Assembly: GCA_002690045.1 (NCBI GenBank)
Contig: NZDE01000010.1
Location: 298,355-362,354, forward strand
DNA from: Alphaproteobacteria bacterium
Lineage (GTDB): Bacteria > Pseudomonadota > Alphaproteobacteria > Micavibrionales > Micavibrionaceae
Reading direction: 5' to 3'
Length of the DNA: 64,000 nt
Below are positions 17,796 through 25,545 of this stretch, piece by piece. Position 1 is the first letter of the stretch. Every line of letters begins with the position of its first letter. The position numbers were made by a program, and so were the translations under genes. Below the pieces are notes generated by a model that saw only the letters and a program-made list of their open reading frames with translations, was not told where the DNA came from and did no database searches.

Positions 17796-18530
17796 TTACT
17801 TATTTAAACAGGCCAAATATTGCGCATTTGGCTGCCATGTACATGTGTCTTCTTCGTTTCTAGCACAAAGTGAAAAGCTGCTTAAACAGATATTCTCATC
17901 TGTCGGAGGAATAATTATGCATTCTTGCTCTGGTGGGCAAACCTCTATAGCTATTGGATTTTTTGACTCATCTTTTATGATTTTTGCTCTAAGAGATGTA
18001 TTTAGATTTTGGGGGCGTTCTATGCAAGCATTAAGTATATGTGTATTATCCTTAGAAAACAGACTGGCACGGAAACCTTCAACAATCAAACATCCATCTT
18101 TCTGAGCTACTGATTTTCGGTGTTTATTAAATGCTGCCTTGTATAAATTTTCTTGAAATATCTGCCCCAGAATATCTTGCTCTCTACCACGGTTTTTAGG
18201 GCATAACACACCGATAGACATTATAAAATAAGGATTTTCTTCCGCCTTTTGGGCTGTCGTGGGCGTGTAGTAATCTGGTAAGGTAAGTTTTGGATATGTA
18301 GCATTGAACTTTTTAATGCTGTAATTCCATAGTTTAATATTTTGTTTTATAAAGTCATCCATATTGCTGGATGACTTTTGGGTTTTGGTATAATCCCAAT
18401 ATTTTTCACATGTGAAATTATATAATTTAGGAGCGGCAGCAGAGCTATAAGCTGTGAGTGTAAAGGCGCCAAATATAAGTATTGCGACGGTGAGAATTTT
18501 TAGTTTTTTTATGAAATACATGTTAGACAT
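17796..18530 (-). CDS. exported hypothetical protein, 244 aa
   Basis: Not recognised. I chose ATG 18530, with GGGAG five bases upstream. The open frame continues to 18749, but that would read through the tRNA-Val gene. The N-terminus is a signal peptide (KKLKILTVAILIFGAFTLTAYSSAAA). The mature part has several cysteines (for example EKYW after FTC, CPPEQEC, a final LSSFSLCARNEEDTC segment), which suggests disulfides in the periplasm or outside the cell. A conserved-looking middle (YFIMSIGVLCPKNRGREQDI) is not a known motif to me. Confidence 0.75.
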   Translation of the reverse strand: MSNMYFIKKLKILTVAILIFGAFTLTAYSSAAAPKLYNFTCEKYWDYTKTQKSSSNMDDFIKQNIKLWNYSIKKFNATYPKLTLPDYYTPTTAQKAEENPYFIMSIGVLCPKNRGREQDILGQIFQENLYKAAFNKHRKSVAQKDGCLIVEGFRASLFSKDNTHILNACIERPQNLNTSLRAKIIKDESKNPIAIEVCPPEQECIIIPPTDENICLSSFSLCARNEEDTCTWQPNAQYLACLNK

Positions 18531-18598
18531 CCAGCTCCCATAATCATTTATATGGTTTGTAATTGTAAATGTATAATCAATGATATTGAAGAAAAAAA

Positions 18599-18673
18599 TG
18601 GTGGGCGGTACTGGGATTGAACCAGTGACCCCTTGCGTGTCGAGCAAGTGCTCTACCGCTGAGCTAACCGCCC
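18599..18673 (-). tRNA. tRNA-Val (anticodon GAC)
   Basis: 75 bases including an encoded CCA. Acceptor strands GGGCGGT and ACCGCCC pair perfectly. The D arm is TTAGCTCAGCGGTAGAGC-like, and the anticodon stem CTTGC/GCAAG holds loop TCGACAC with anticodon GAC, reading GUC/GUU valine codons. The T loop is GGTTCAATCC. A T-rich run follows the CCA on the minus strand (18592-18598) and may terminate it. Confidence 0.97.
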
Positions 18674-18741
18674 ACGTCTTTGCGGTTTGTTCAGCGTGTA
18701 TAGCACCGCGCTGCGTGGCGTTCAAGTGAAAAATGTGGGTT

Positions 18742-19119
18742 TTATTCACTTGCGAGGATTTTTTCGACTTGGTCGACCAGATCCTTTAAGTGGAATGGTT
18801 TGGAAATAACTTTATTGGGGTCAGGTTTGGCGGCATTAAGGCGTTGTTTATCACCTAAGGCAATAGCGGCGAAACCTGTAATGAATAGGACTTTAAGTGC
18901 CGGATGCATTTTTAAGGCGCGCTGGGAAAGTTCTAAACCATCCATACCGGGCATGACAATGTCGGTAAGGAGCAGGTCAACATTCGGTGTTGATTTTAGT
19001 ACATCATAGGCATCTTGACCATTGGTGCACGCCATGACGGTGTGTCCCGCTTTTTCCAAAGCGCCTTCAAGAAATTTCAGCATTGCGGTATCGTCTTCAG
19101 CGAGTACGATATTGGCCAT
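18742..19119 (-). CDS. cpdR: single-domain response regulator CpdR
   Basis: A 125-aa stand-alone receiver domain. The acidic pocket is EDD at residues 8-10, the phosphoacceptor is Asp53 in LLLTDIVMPGMDG, followed by the switch Thr in FITGFA and Lys in ISKPFHLKDL. The ITGFAA and SKPFHL stretches are characteristic of CpdR, which in Caulobacter binds ClpXP when unphosphorylated and promotes CtrA degradation, under CckA/ChpT control. Identification rests on this similarity. It ends 68 bases upstream of the tRNA-Val 5' end on the same strand. Confidence 0.9.
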   Translation of the reverse strand: MANIVLAEDDTAMLKFLEGALEKAGHTVMACTNGQDAYDVLKSTPNVDLLLTDIVMPGMDGLELSQRALKMHPALKVLFITGFAAIALGDKQRLNAAKPDPNKVISKPFHLKDLVDQVEKILASE

Positions 19120-19302
19120 TGATTTTGATCCCAGTGTTATTCTTTATTTGCGTAGCTTAGCAAAGATACTTAATAAAATGCAGTGTTTTTATTTGGGTTC
19201 TCCACAATCTAGGTGGTGGACAAAAATCGATTTTTCTTGTGTTTTTAGGGGGGATCGTCTGCAATATACGTCCTGTGGCCGTCAAGTTAAGGAGTATACG
19301 CC

Positions 19303-20277
19303 ATGAATGCCAAAAAATATGGGTTAGTTGCAGATATTGGGGCGACGAATGCGCGGTTTGCGATTGCTGACGAAAGCGGTGTGCATGAAGCCATTACGCT
19401 ACAATGTGTTGACCATGAAAATTTGGTTGATGCGGCAGAGCATTATATGCAGATGATTTCGGCAAATACTAACACGCCAAGTGCGGGGATGATTGCGATT
19501 GCGGGGCCTGTGCAAGGTGATGTCTTTGAAATGACCAATCACGCATGGCGCTTTTCGATTAAAGATACACAGAGTAAATTGAAGTTTGATCATTTCCGTG
19601 TGATGAATGACTTTGAAGCCATTGCTTATGCGGTACCATCAATGGATAAGGAATATATTGAACAAATTGGGGGCGCCGCGCCGCGTCCGCAAGGAACAAT
19701 CGCTGTTGTCGGGCCCGGTACAGGGTTGGGTGTCGCCGGTTTAGTTTGGGGCGGCGATGATTATATCGTTAATCCGGGTGAGGGCGGTCATGTCACAATG
19801 CCCGCGCGTAGTTTTCGTGAATATGAGCTGATTGATCAACTGCATTATAAATACCGCCATATATCGGCAGAGCGTGTGTGTTCGGGTAAGGGCTTGGTTA
19901 ATTTGTATCAGGCGATCCGTAGTTTTGATGAGATTAGCATTCAAGACGCGCCAGATTTATCACCTGAGGAAATCGCGACTAAAGCGCTTAACAATGAATG
20001 TAAGATATGTGTTGAGGCGCTCGATTTGATGTATGGGTTCCTTGGTACAATTGCAGGGAATTTGGCGCTGACATATGGCGCGCATGGCGGGGTGTATATT
20101 GCGGGCGGCATTACAACGAAGCTTGGTGATTATATTCACAAATCACGCTTCCGTGATGAATTTGTTCGTAAAGGGCGCTTTGAAAATTACCTTGCGGAAA
20201 TTCCAGCCTTTTTGATTACGCATGACAATATCGCTTTTGTTGGCCTGCAGGATCAGTTGTTAAAAGCGCTTAAGTGA
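19303..20277 (+). CDS. glk: glucokinase
   Basis: ATP-dependent phosphorylation of glucose to glucose-6-phosphate in the cytoplasm. The 324-aa length is standard for the Glk family. Phosphate-binding LVADIGATNARFA lies at residues 8-20, VMNDFEA (sugar-binding region) at about 100-106, VVGPGTGLGVAGL near 138-150, and the GGHVTMPAR and GGVYIAGGIT segments further on. AAGGAGTATACGCC is a strong ribosome site before ATG 19303. It is divergent from cpdR. No sugar transporter or zwf gene is adjacent. Confidence 0.95.
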   Translation: MNAKKYGLVADIGATNARFAIADESGVHEAITLQCVDHENLVDAAEHYMQMISANTNTPSAGMIAIAGPVQGDVFEMTNHAWRFSIKDTQSKLKFDHFRVMNDFEAIAYAVPSMDKEYIEQIGGAAPRPQGTIAVVGPGTGLGVAGLVWGGDDYIVNPGEGGHVTMPARSFREYELIDQLHYKYRHISAERVCSGKGLVNLYQAIRSFDEISIQDAPDLSPEEIATKALNNECKICVEALDLMYGFLGTIAGNLALTYGAHGGVYIAGGITTKLGDYIHKSRFRDEFVRKGRFENYLAEIPAFLITHDNIAFVGLQDQLLKALK

Positions 20278-20381
20278 TTAACAAGGTAGATAAAGAAGGA
20301 CAGTGTAAATAAGCTGAGGATGATTTGTCCGGTTAGGATGAGGGACCTGTAAGCTTTATCCCCGAAATTTAGTTCACGGCG

Positions 20382-20741
20382 CTAGCTTAACAAGCCATAG
20401 ATAATAAGCATGCGATGCTTTTTTATCGCGGCTAAGGTTTTGTTCTTTGCTTCGGCGATTTTGTCTTCTACTTCTTGCGGGGTATCTAGAAAGGCACTTT
20501 TTTGTTTACCGTCAGCGTTAACCCACCAAACGTCAGAACAGGCTTTCTTATTTACTTTATAATCTGCGTAATTTTCAGGGTCTGTACTGTAACCTTCAAT
20601 TTGGAATATGGCATGCCAAGGCACTTTAAATTCAAAGAACTTCTTATCGCCGACTTGCCTGTGTAAAGTTACATATTCGGTGAACAGCTCTTTGAGTGAT
20701 TTTACCATTTCTGCATCATGCTTTGCTTTTTCGTCTGCCAT
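20382..20741 (-). CDS. hypothetical protein, 119 aa, with possible frame continuation
   Basis: Not recognised. I chose ATG 20741 (MADEKAKHDAEMV), preceded by AAGAAAGG; the frame runs on to 20777 without a ribosome site. A charged helical start leads to FKVPWHAIFQIEGY, a WWVNADGK segment and a final basic-hydrophobic KKHRMLIIYGLLS. The stop is TAG (20382-20384). Beyond it the same frame encodes a further 41 codons with a strongly hydrophobic helix before the next stop near 20257. That could be a membrane tail lost by a nonsense mutation, reached by read-through, or chance. Confidence 0.65.
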   Translation of the reverse strand: MADEKAKHDAEMVKSLKELFTEYVTLHRQVGDKKFFEFKVPWHAIFQIEGYSTDPENYADYKVNKKACSDVWWVNADGKQKSAFLDTPQEVEDKIAEAKNKTLAAIKKHRMLIIYGLLS

Positions 20742-20861
20742 TTTTATACCTTTCTTGAGTATTTCTGCTCTAAACATTCACACTGGTTATGTTAATAAAA
20801 CTGTTGTCATAATGCGCGCTGTGTGTTAGGACTACTTATCTATATTGGACGAGGAGGCAAT

Positions 20862-21497
20862 ATGTCTGGAAATAATTGGTTCAAAAACAATTGGTTGACG
20901 CGTATATGGAATGAACGCCAAGAGCGCATTGCAGAAGAAAAACGCTTGCGCGCGCATTTTTCAGAACAATATGAAGCTATTAATGCAGCAATAACGGAAT
21001 GTGACCCTGAGGCCATAGAGCAAGCTATTGCAAATACAGAGCAGCTAGATAAATTCATTGAAAATTATTACAGTATTTTCCTAAAGAATGCGCTAGGTAA
21101 AGATAATGTAGAGACATTCAAAACTGTACTGGCGCTTAACGCTTCCGCAAGCGTGAATTACACATTTGTTTCAAGTTCATCAGGCCATGACCCAGATATG
21201 GTTTATTCAAGCCGACAAGAAAAGCCATTGCTCATTGTGGCCATACAAACCCAGAAAGAGAATATTGCGACCTATCTAGCGAAACACCCTGATATTGATT
21301 TAAGTGCGGTTTCTTCAGACTATAGCTTTTTAATAAGTGAGGGGCAGAAAAAAGAGTCGACAACCTACAGCGAGAAAGCATCAGCGGAAGCGGCAAAACA
21401 TGGTTTAAGTGATGTGGCGTCTATCTTATTGACGCGGGAAGCCAACGCATTGAAGCAGCAGGCGTTACAAATGTCGACCAAGCTGAGTGTAAAGTAG
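20862..21497 (+). CDS. ankyrin-like hypothetical protein, 211 aa (pair member 1)
   Basis: I chose ATG 20862, with GAGGAGG six bases upstream; the frame's earlier ATG at 20823 lacks this. The N-terminus has the motif NWLTRIW and a charged helix. The middle holds helix-turn-helix pairs of ankyrin flavour, including NIATYLAKHPDIDL and a final DVASILLTREA. It is paralogous to the next gene, sharing NWLTR, NY-F-S and KENI/YLA-HPD-DL. Ankyrin-type repeats mediate protein contacts. No signal peptide, so presumably cytoplasmic. Confidence 0.75.
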   Translation: MSGNNWFKNNWLTRIWNERQERIAEEKRLRAHFSEQYEAINAAITECDPEAIEQAIANTEQLDKFIENYYSIFLKNALGKDNVETFKTVLALNASASVNYTFVSSSSGHDPDMVYSSRQEKPLLIVAIQTQKENIATYLAKHPDIDLSAVSSDYSFLISEGQKKESTTYSEKASAEAAKHGLSDVASILLTREANALKQQALQMSTKLSVK

Positions 21498-21513
21498 AAA
21501 GATTAATTTAGTA

Positions 21514-22140
21514 ATGCTGAGTGTTTTGAAAGGTAATTGGTTAACGCGTAATTGGGCGGCGCATGCAGAAAAGCAGCGTATAGAGGCGCATTATGACCGC
21601 CGTCTGGCGCTATGTCTGCGCGCGGTTCAAAAACATAGCCCTGCCTTACTGAATATGGTCGTTGATAAAACCGAAATGCCATATGAGTTTTTGGAAAAAC
21701 ATTTTAATACCATATTGCGCGCTGCGATTGATCAGGATGACATTACAATTTTTGAGGCAGCATTAAGCTTGCGTGAAGGTAGCGATATAAATTACGCTTT
21801 TGAAAGCCGTTGGTACGCTGGCGATATTGATCATGATGATAGCGTCCATACGAAAACGCCTGTGTTTTTGGTCGCGCTTTACCGTGGTAAAGAAAATATT
21901 GTTAATTACCTTGCAGAACATCCTGATTTAGACCTTGAGGCCGGTGAATATAAAATGCTGACAAAGGCGAATAAGGGCACGCATTTTGGCATTGCCATGC
22001 ATGGCCAAAAACCTGCTTATGTCGCCGATCGCCACGGTTTTAGCGATGTGGCAGAGCTGTTGTTATTGCGCGAAGAGAAAAGCTTGAAATATATAATGTA
22101 TAAAAAATCAGGCTTGCCGTTAAAGGCAACATTAGGATAG
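21514..22140 (+). CDS. ankyrin-like hypothetical protein, 208 aa (pair member 2)
   Basis: Paralogue of the preceding gene, 16 bases downstream. Shared blocks are NWLTRNW near the start, INYAFES, a run PVFLVALYRGKENIVNYLA and EHPDLDL, and a C-terminal HGFSDVAELLLLREE. The last two have the helix-loop pattern of ankyrin repeats. The ribosome site before ATG 21514 is weak, so translation may depend on coupling to the upstream gene. It ends in a clear terminator. Confidence 0.75.
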   Translation: MLSVLKGNWLTRNWAAHAEKQRIEAHYDRRLALCLRAVQKHSPALLNMVVDKTEMPYEFLEKHFNTILRAAIDQDDITIFEAALSLREGSDINYAFESRWYAGDIDHDDSVHTKTPVFLVALYRGKENIVNYLAEHPDLDLEAGEYKMLTKANKGTHFGIAMHGQKPAYVADRHGFSDVAELLLLREEKSLKYIMYKKSGLPLKATLG

Positions 22141-22142
22141 TG

Positions 22143-22169
22143 AAAAGGCCTCTGATGAGGCCTTTTTTT
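22143..22169 (+). terminator. Rho-independent terminator
   Basis: AAAAGGCCTC (22143-22152) pairs with GAGGCCTTTT (22157-22166) around a TGAT loop and is followed by more T. It ends the rightward pair and could also serve the leftward gene at 22175. Confidence 0.9.
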
Positions 22170-22174
22170 AGGTG

Positions 22175-22978
22175 TTACGCATATTGAACTTCTAAGCGTT
22201 TATATTGTCGACACAAAATAGAAGCCCAGACAGTGGATACGATAAAACCTACTGCTACCCCAACCGCGAATTCGAGACTGTTTGGCAGAATAAGCGTTGC
22301 TATATATGAAATAATTGCGATTGGAAGAAACGCCAAAAGTAAAGCTGATAGATATGCTTTTAGGGCGCCTTTAAGTAGTGGTTTTGTATCTCTAATACGT
22401 ATTTTATGCCCCATAATTTTTGCCGGGAAGATGAAACTTGCGCGAAAAATGAAAATATATGCAACTAAAACGCTGATGATAATAGATATAGGCATTGCGA
22501 TAACCAACACAAGACCCATTATAGAAGATCCTGATAGTTTAGCTAGTAAGCTTAATGGTAAAAGAATGCCGCCCATAATAATGGCGGTGGCTAAAACGGA
22601 GTATAGTGCGCATGCGACAAAGTAGAATAAAACGGTTTTGATGAAAGACAACTCGTTCTTACTCCATTTAATCAGATAGAATTTTGGTCTGTCCTCGCCG
22701 CGTAGAAAATAGCTAAGTAGCCCATGGAAGACTTTTACCCCATAGAGCATAGCAATGATGTATAAAGGTATGAGCTTTACAAATGCATTCATAATTTGCT
22801 CATCACTCATACCCACAAAATTATTCATCTGGAAATAGACGATCAAACCAATTACGGTGGCAATGATAAGCTGGCCGCAATAGATATGAAGAAGTGGTTT
22901 GAAGTTGGTCTTTAAGTCACGATAGCCATCCGCTGTCATTGCGTAGACTTTTTTTAGATGCTCAATAAATTTACTCAT
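22175..22978 (-). CDS. multi-pass inner-membrane protein, 267 aa
   Basis: Family not recognised. Five or six hydrophobic segments are visible: about 29-49, 66-87, 113-145, 150-180, 205-230 and 233-255. The N-terminal 25 residues are charged and cytoplasmic-looking. A short conserved-looking cytoplasmic loop LRGEDRPKFYLIKW lies near 92-106. The overall shape (glycine- and alanine-rich helices, no catalytic motif) resembles uncharacterised DUF membrane proteins. Single-gene unit facing the ankyrin-like pair. Confidence 0.75.
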   Translation of the reverse strand: MSKFIEHLKKVYAMTADGYRDLKTNFKPLLHIYCGQLIIATVIGLIVYFQMNNFVGMSDEQIMNAFVKLIPLYIIAMLYGVKVFHGLLSYFLRGEDRPKFYLIKWSKNELSFIKTVLFYFVACALYSVLATAIIMGGILLPLSLLAKLSGSSIMGLVLVIAMPISIIISVLVAYIFIFRASFIFPAKIMGHKIRIRDTKPLLKGALKAYLSALLLAFLPIAIISYIATLILPNSLEFAVGVAVGFIVSTVWASILCRQYKRLEVQYA

Positions 22979-23074
22979 TTTATGTCCCTTGATGGTTGAT
23001 AAGTAGAAACTATATCTTGGCCTTTGAATGTAAACAAGAAATAGCGGATTTTAAGCTGAAAATATGCGTGTATT

Positions 23075-24136
23075 TTAACGCTTAAAAGAATCAATCAATG
23101 CCTGCATAAATTCATGGGCGGCGTGTGGCCAGCTATAATTGGCTTTGGCATAGGTTACGCGCTGTTCTTGGCTGCCGCTTTCAAGGGCGTTTTTGGCGGC
23201 GGTTTCGAGGTTGTCATCAACTGCGCCGAGGAAGCTTTCGGTGATAATATCTTTAGGACCAGTGACGTTATACCCTGCAATGGGCAGGCCGCAGGCCATG
23301 GCCTCGATTAATACCATGCCGAATGTATCGGTTTTGGAGGGGAAGACGAATACATCACCGCAGCGGTAATAGGCGGCTAAATCTGCGCCTTTATGCGCGC
23401 CGACAAAGTGCGCGTCTTTGTAACGGCTTTCAAGGCGCGGTCGATCGGGGCCATCCCCAACAATTAATTTATCGCCAGCCCATGGCATATCGAGAAAGGC
23501 GCGGAGGTTCTTTTCAATCGCAATGCGCCCGACATAAACGGCAACAGGGCTTTGTAAATGGTGGTGGATTGGGTTGATATCACCATCAGGGTAAAATATG
23601 TCGTAATTAACGCCGCGCGAAAAATTATAGCGCGGGGTTTTAAATTGCCAATTTTCAAGGTCATGTGCCAAACTTTGGGTGGCGACTAACATCGCGCTAG
23701 ATGTGCTGTGAAATTTGCGCGTAAACCAAATGCCGAACGCTTTGGCGGGGCGCTTGAAGGCTTTGATATATTTTCCGGCGCGCTCCGCCATATAATCAGG
23801 GAAGTGGGTGTGGTATGCAGTCGTATAGGGCGTGTTGTGTTTAATGCAGTATTTACGCCCTGCCCAGCCAAGTGGGCCTTCTGTGGCGATGTGGATGCCA
23901 TCAGGAGCGTAAGCGTTAATCATACGGCGGATTTGGTTATAAGGGCACAGGACAAGCTGTATTTCGCTGTAACCCGGCATAGGCATAGTGCGTTTAAAGT
24001 CACGCGGCCCAATAACTTTAATTTCGTGGCCTTTTTTCTCGAGCTCTTCGATGACATGCTCATAGGTGCGGACAACCCCGTTAATTTGCGGGTGCCACGC
24101 ATCGGAAATGATGAGTATTTTTTTTAATTCAGGCAT
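23075..24136 (-). CDS. glycosyltransferase, GT4 family
   Basis: A GT-B fold retaining glycosyltransferase of 353 aa, probably acting on a lipid or polysaccharide acceptor at the cytoplasmic face. The N-terminus ILIISDAWHPQINGVVRT is typical of the branch containing mannosyl- and sulfoquinovosyl-type transferases (MgtA/SqdX-like). The middle contains AYHTHFPDY. The C-terminal half has YVGRIAIEKN, VGDGPDRPRL and the donor-site motif TDTFGMVLIEAMACGLPI with the two Glu of the EX7E pattern. Donor and acceptor cannot be deduced. Confidence 0.9.
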   Translation of the reverse strand: MPELKKILIISDAWHPQINGVVRTYEHVIEELEKKGHEIKVIGPRDFKRTMPMPGYSEIQLVLCPYNQIRRMINAYAPDGIHIATEGPLGWAGRKYCIKHNTPYTTAYHTHFPDYMAERAGKYIKAFKRPAKAFGIWFTRKFHSTSSAMLVATQSLAHDLENWQFKTPRYNFSRGVNYDIFYPDGDINPIHHHLQSPVAVYVGRIAIEKNLRAFLDMPWAGDKLIVGDGPDRPRLESRYKDAHFVGAHKGADLAAYYRCGDVFVFPSKTDTFGMVLIEAMACGLPIAGYNVTGPKDIITESFLGAVDDNLETAAKNALESGSQEQRVTYAKANYSWPHAAHEFMQALIDSFKR

Positions 24137-24235
24137 CAGTTTCTAGTCAAACGCGGTTTCTTACTTTATGCTAGCGTTTATATATCTGAATGTGTGCTAG
24201 GCGCAAGCGAATTTCCGCCTTAAGGGGGCGTGGTT

Positions 24236-25525
24236 ATGATCTGGTTTTATCGATTTTTATTGGTTTTGGTGATTCTTCCTTGCACGGCGGCGCAGGCGCG
24301 TGATGATGTGTATTACATTGATGATGCGCTAAAGCCGCTGCCTGAAGCGGCGCTGCAATGGCATAAACAGCAGAGTTTTGGTGGGCATAAAGTATATGAG
24401 ATGTATCGCGCTGTTGCGCCTTTGCCAGATGGGCGGGTTATTGCAGCGGGGCAGGGTGGCAGTGATGTTGAAGGTGTTTTAAACGCGGGCGTTGTGGCAC
24501 TTTATGACGCGGCGGGGCAGGAGATATGGCGCTATGCCACGCAAGATCAAGGATACGGCAATTTTTATGATGTCATCGTGCAAAGTGATATAGTTATTTT
24601 ATTTGGTGAATATGCGGATGAAGATGCCAATGATGTTGGATGGGAGGCTGATATATCCGTTGATGATAAGCTGACCATTACGATATTAGCGCTAGATAGC
24701 GGTGCGCTTCTTTACCATGATAAAATTGGCCATGATGAGGGCAGCTTGTATTCCCCTCATGTCGTGCAGGGCGGTGATAGTGTGATTTACCTAAAAGCTT
24801 TGCTGCGGGGCGCAGACTGGCAAGAGAAAACACAAACTTACCGCGTTGATATCACACATAATGACGCAGCAATAAACGCTGAATTTATAGCCTTGGCGCA
24901 GTTTGCGGGGCGGAGCTATGCCATCAACAAAGCGGGGGATGATCTTATTCTGGCAGGCAGTGCGCAAGCAGCGCAAATTATTGGCGTACAGGGGGATGCC
25001 GCAAAAATACTTTATACATCAGACGCCGCACAAAGTAATTTTGCAGGGCTCGCTGTGCAGGCACAGGGTTATTTCGCGGCGGGCGAGGGTATGGGGGACC
25101 ATGTACGTCATGGCCAGATGGTAAGTTTGGATAAAGACCTGAATATATTGTGGCAGAAGAATGTCGAAGCGCATGAGCCGTCGTTCATAGCCGCGCGGAA
25201 TATTACTGTGATTACACCAGATATATATGCATTGTTGTTTTACGTGGAGCCCAGAAACCCTGATTTACAAAGATATAGCGCGTTATTATTTGTTAAAAAT
25301 GATGGGCAAATTTGTACAGCCTATCGCCTTGGTGATGCGGAAAAAGAAAATTATATTGCGGGCGCTGTGTCGTATAAAAATGACCGCCTTTGGATTGGTG
25401 GGGCGCGGGCGGATAATGCTAAACTATCTGGGCTTAGTGGTTCTGCACTTCAAAAGGCGCGTTTTTTGGCGTATAATACGGATATAATGGCGCTGGATAT
25501 GACGCGCCTAAACACATGCCAGTAA
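24236..25525 (+). CDS. exported beta-propeller-like protein, 429 aa (pair member 1)
   Basis: I chose ATG 24236 with AAGGGGG upstream; a GTG six bases earlier is too close to that site. A signal peptide ends in CTAAQA. The mature part repeats blade-like units in which a value is fetched, reported and compared: LPDGRVIAAGQGG, VVALYDAAGQEIW, MVSLDKDLNILWQKN, RLWIGGARADN. This resembles PQQ/YncE/SBBP-type propellers seen in periplasmic or surface proteins. It has few cysteines, one near the end. It is followed 20 bases later by a probable paralogue. Confidence 0.72.
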   Translation: MIWFYRFLLVLVILPCTAAQARDDVYYIDDALKPLPEAALQWHKQQSFGGHKVYEMYRAVAPLPDGRVIAAGQGGSDVEGVLNAGVVALYDAAGQEIWRYATQDQGYGNFYDVIVQSDIVILFGEYADEDANDVGWEADISVDDKLTITILALDSGALLYHDKIGHDEGSLYSPHVVQGGDSVIYLKALLRGADWQEKTQTYRVDITHNDAAINAEFIALAQFAGRSYAINKAGDDLILAGSAQAAQIIGVQGDAAKILYTSDAAQSNFAGLAVQAQGYFAAGEGMGDHVRHGQMVSLDKDLNILWQKNVEAHEPSFIAARNITVITPDIYALLFYVEPRNPDLQRYSALLFVKNDGQICTAYRLGDAEKENYIAGAVSYKNDRLWIGGARADNAKLSGLSGSALQKARFLAYNTDIMALDMTRLNTCQ

Positions 25526-25545
25526 GGCAGTATATATAGGGCAGA

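Noticed and set aside
18531..18749. N-terminal extension of the exported 244-aa protein
   Set aside because: It would translate through the tRNA-Val gene; ATG 18530 has a good ribosome site and a signal peptide follows.
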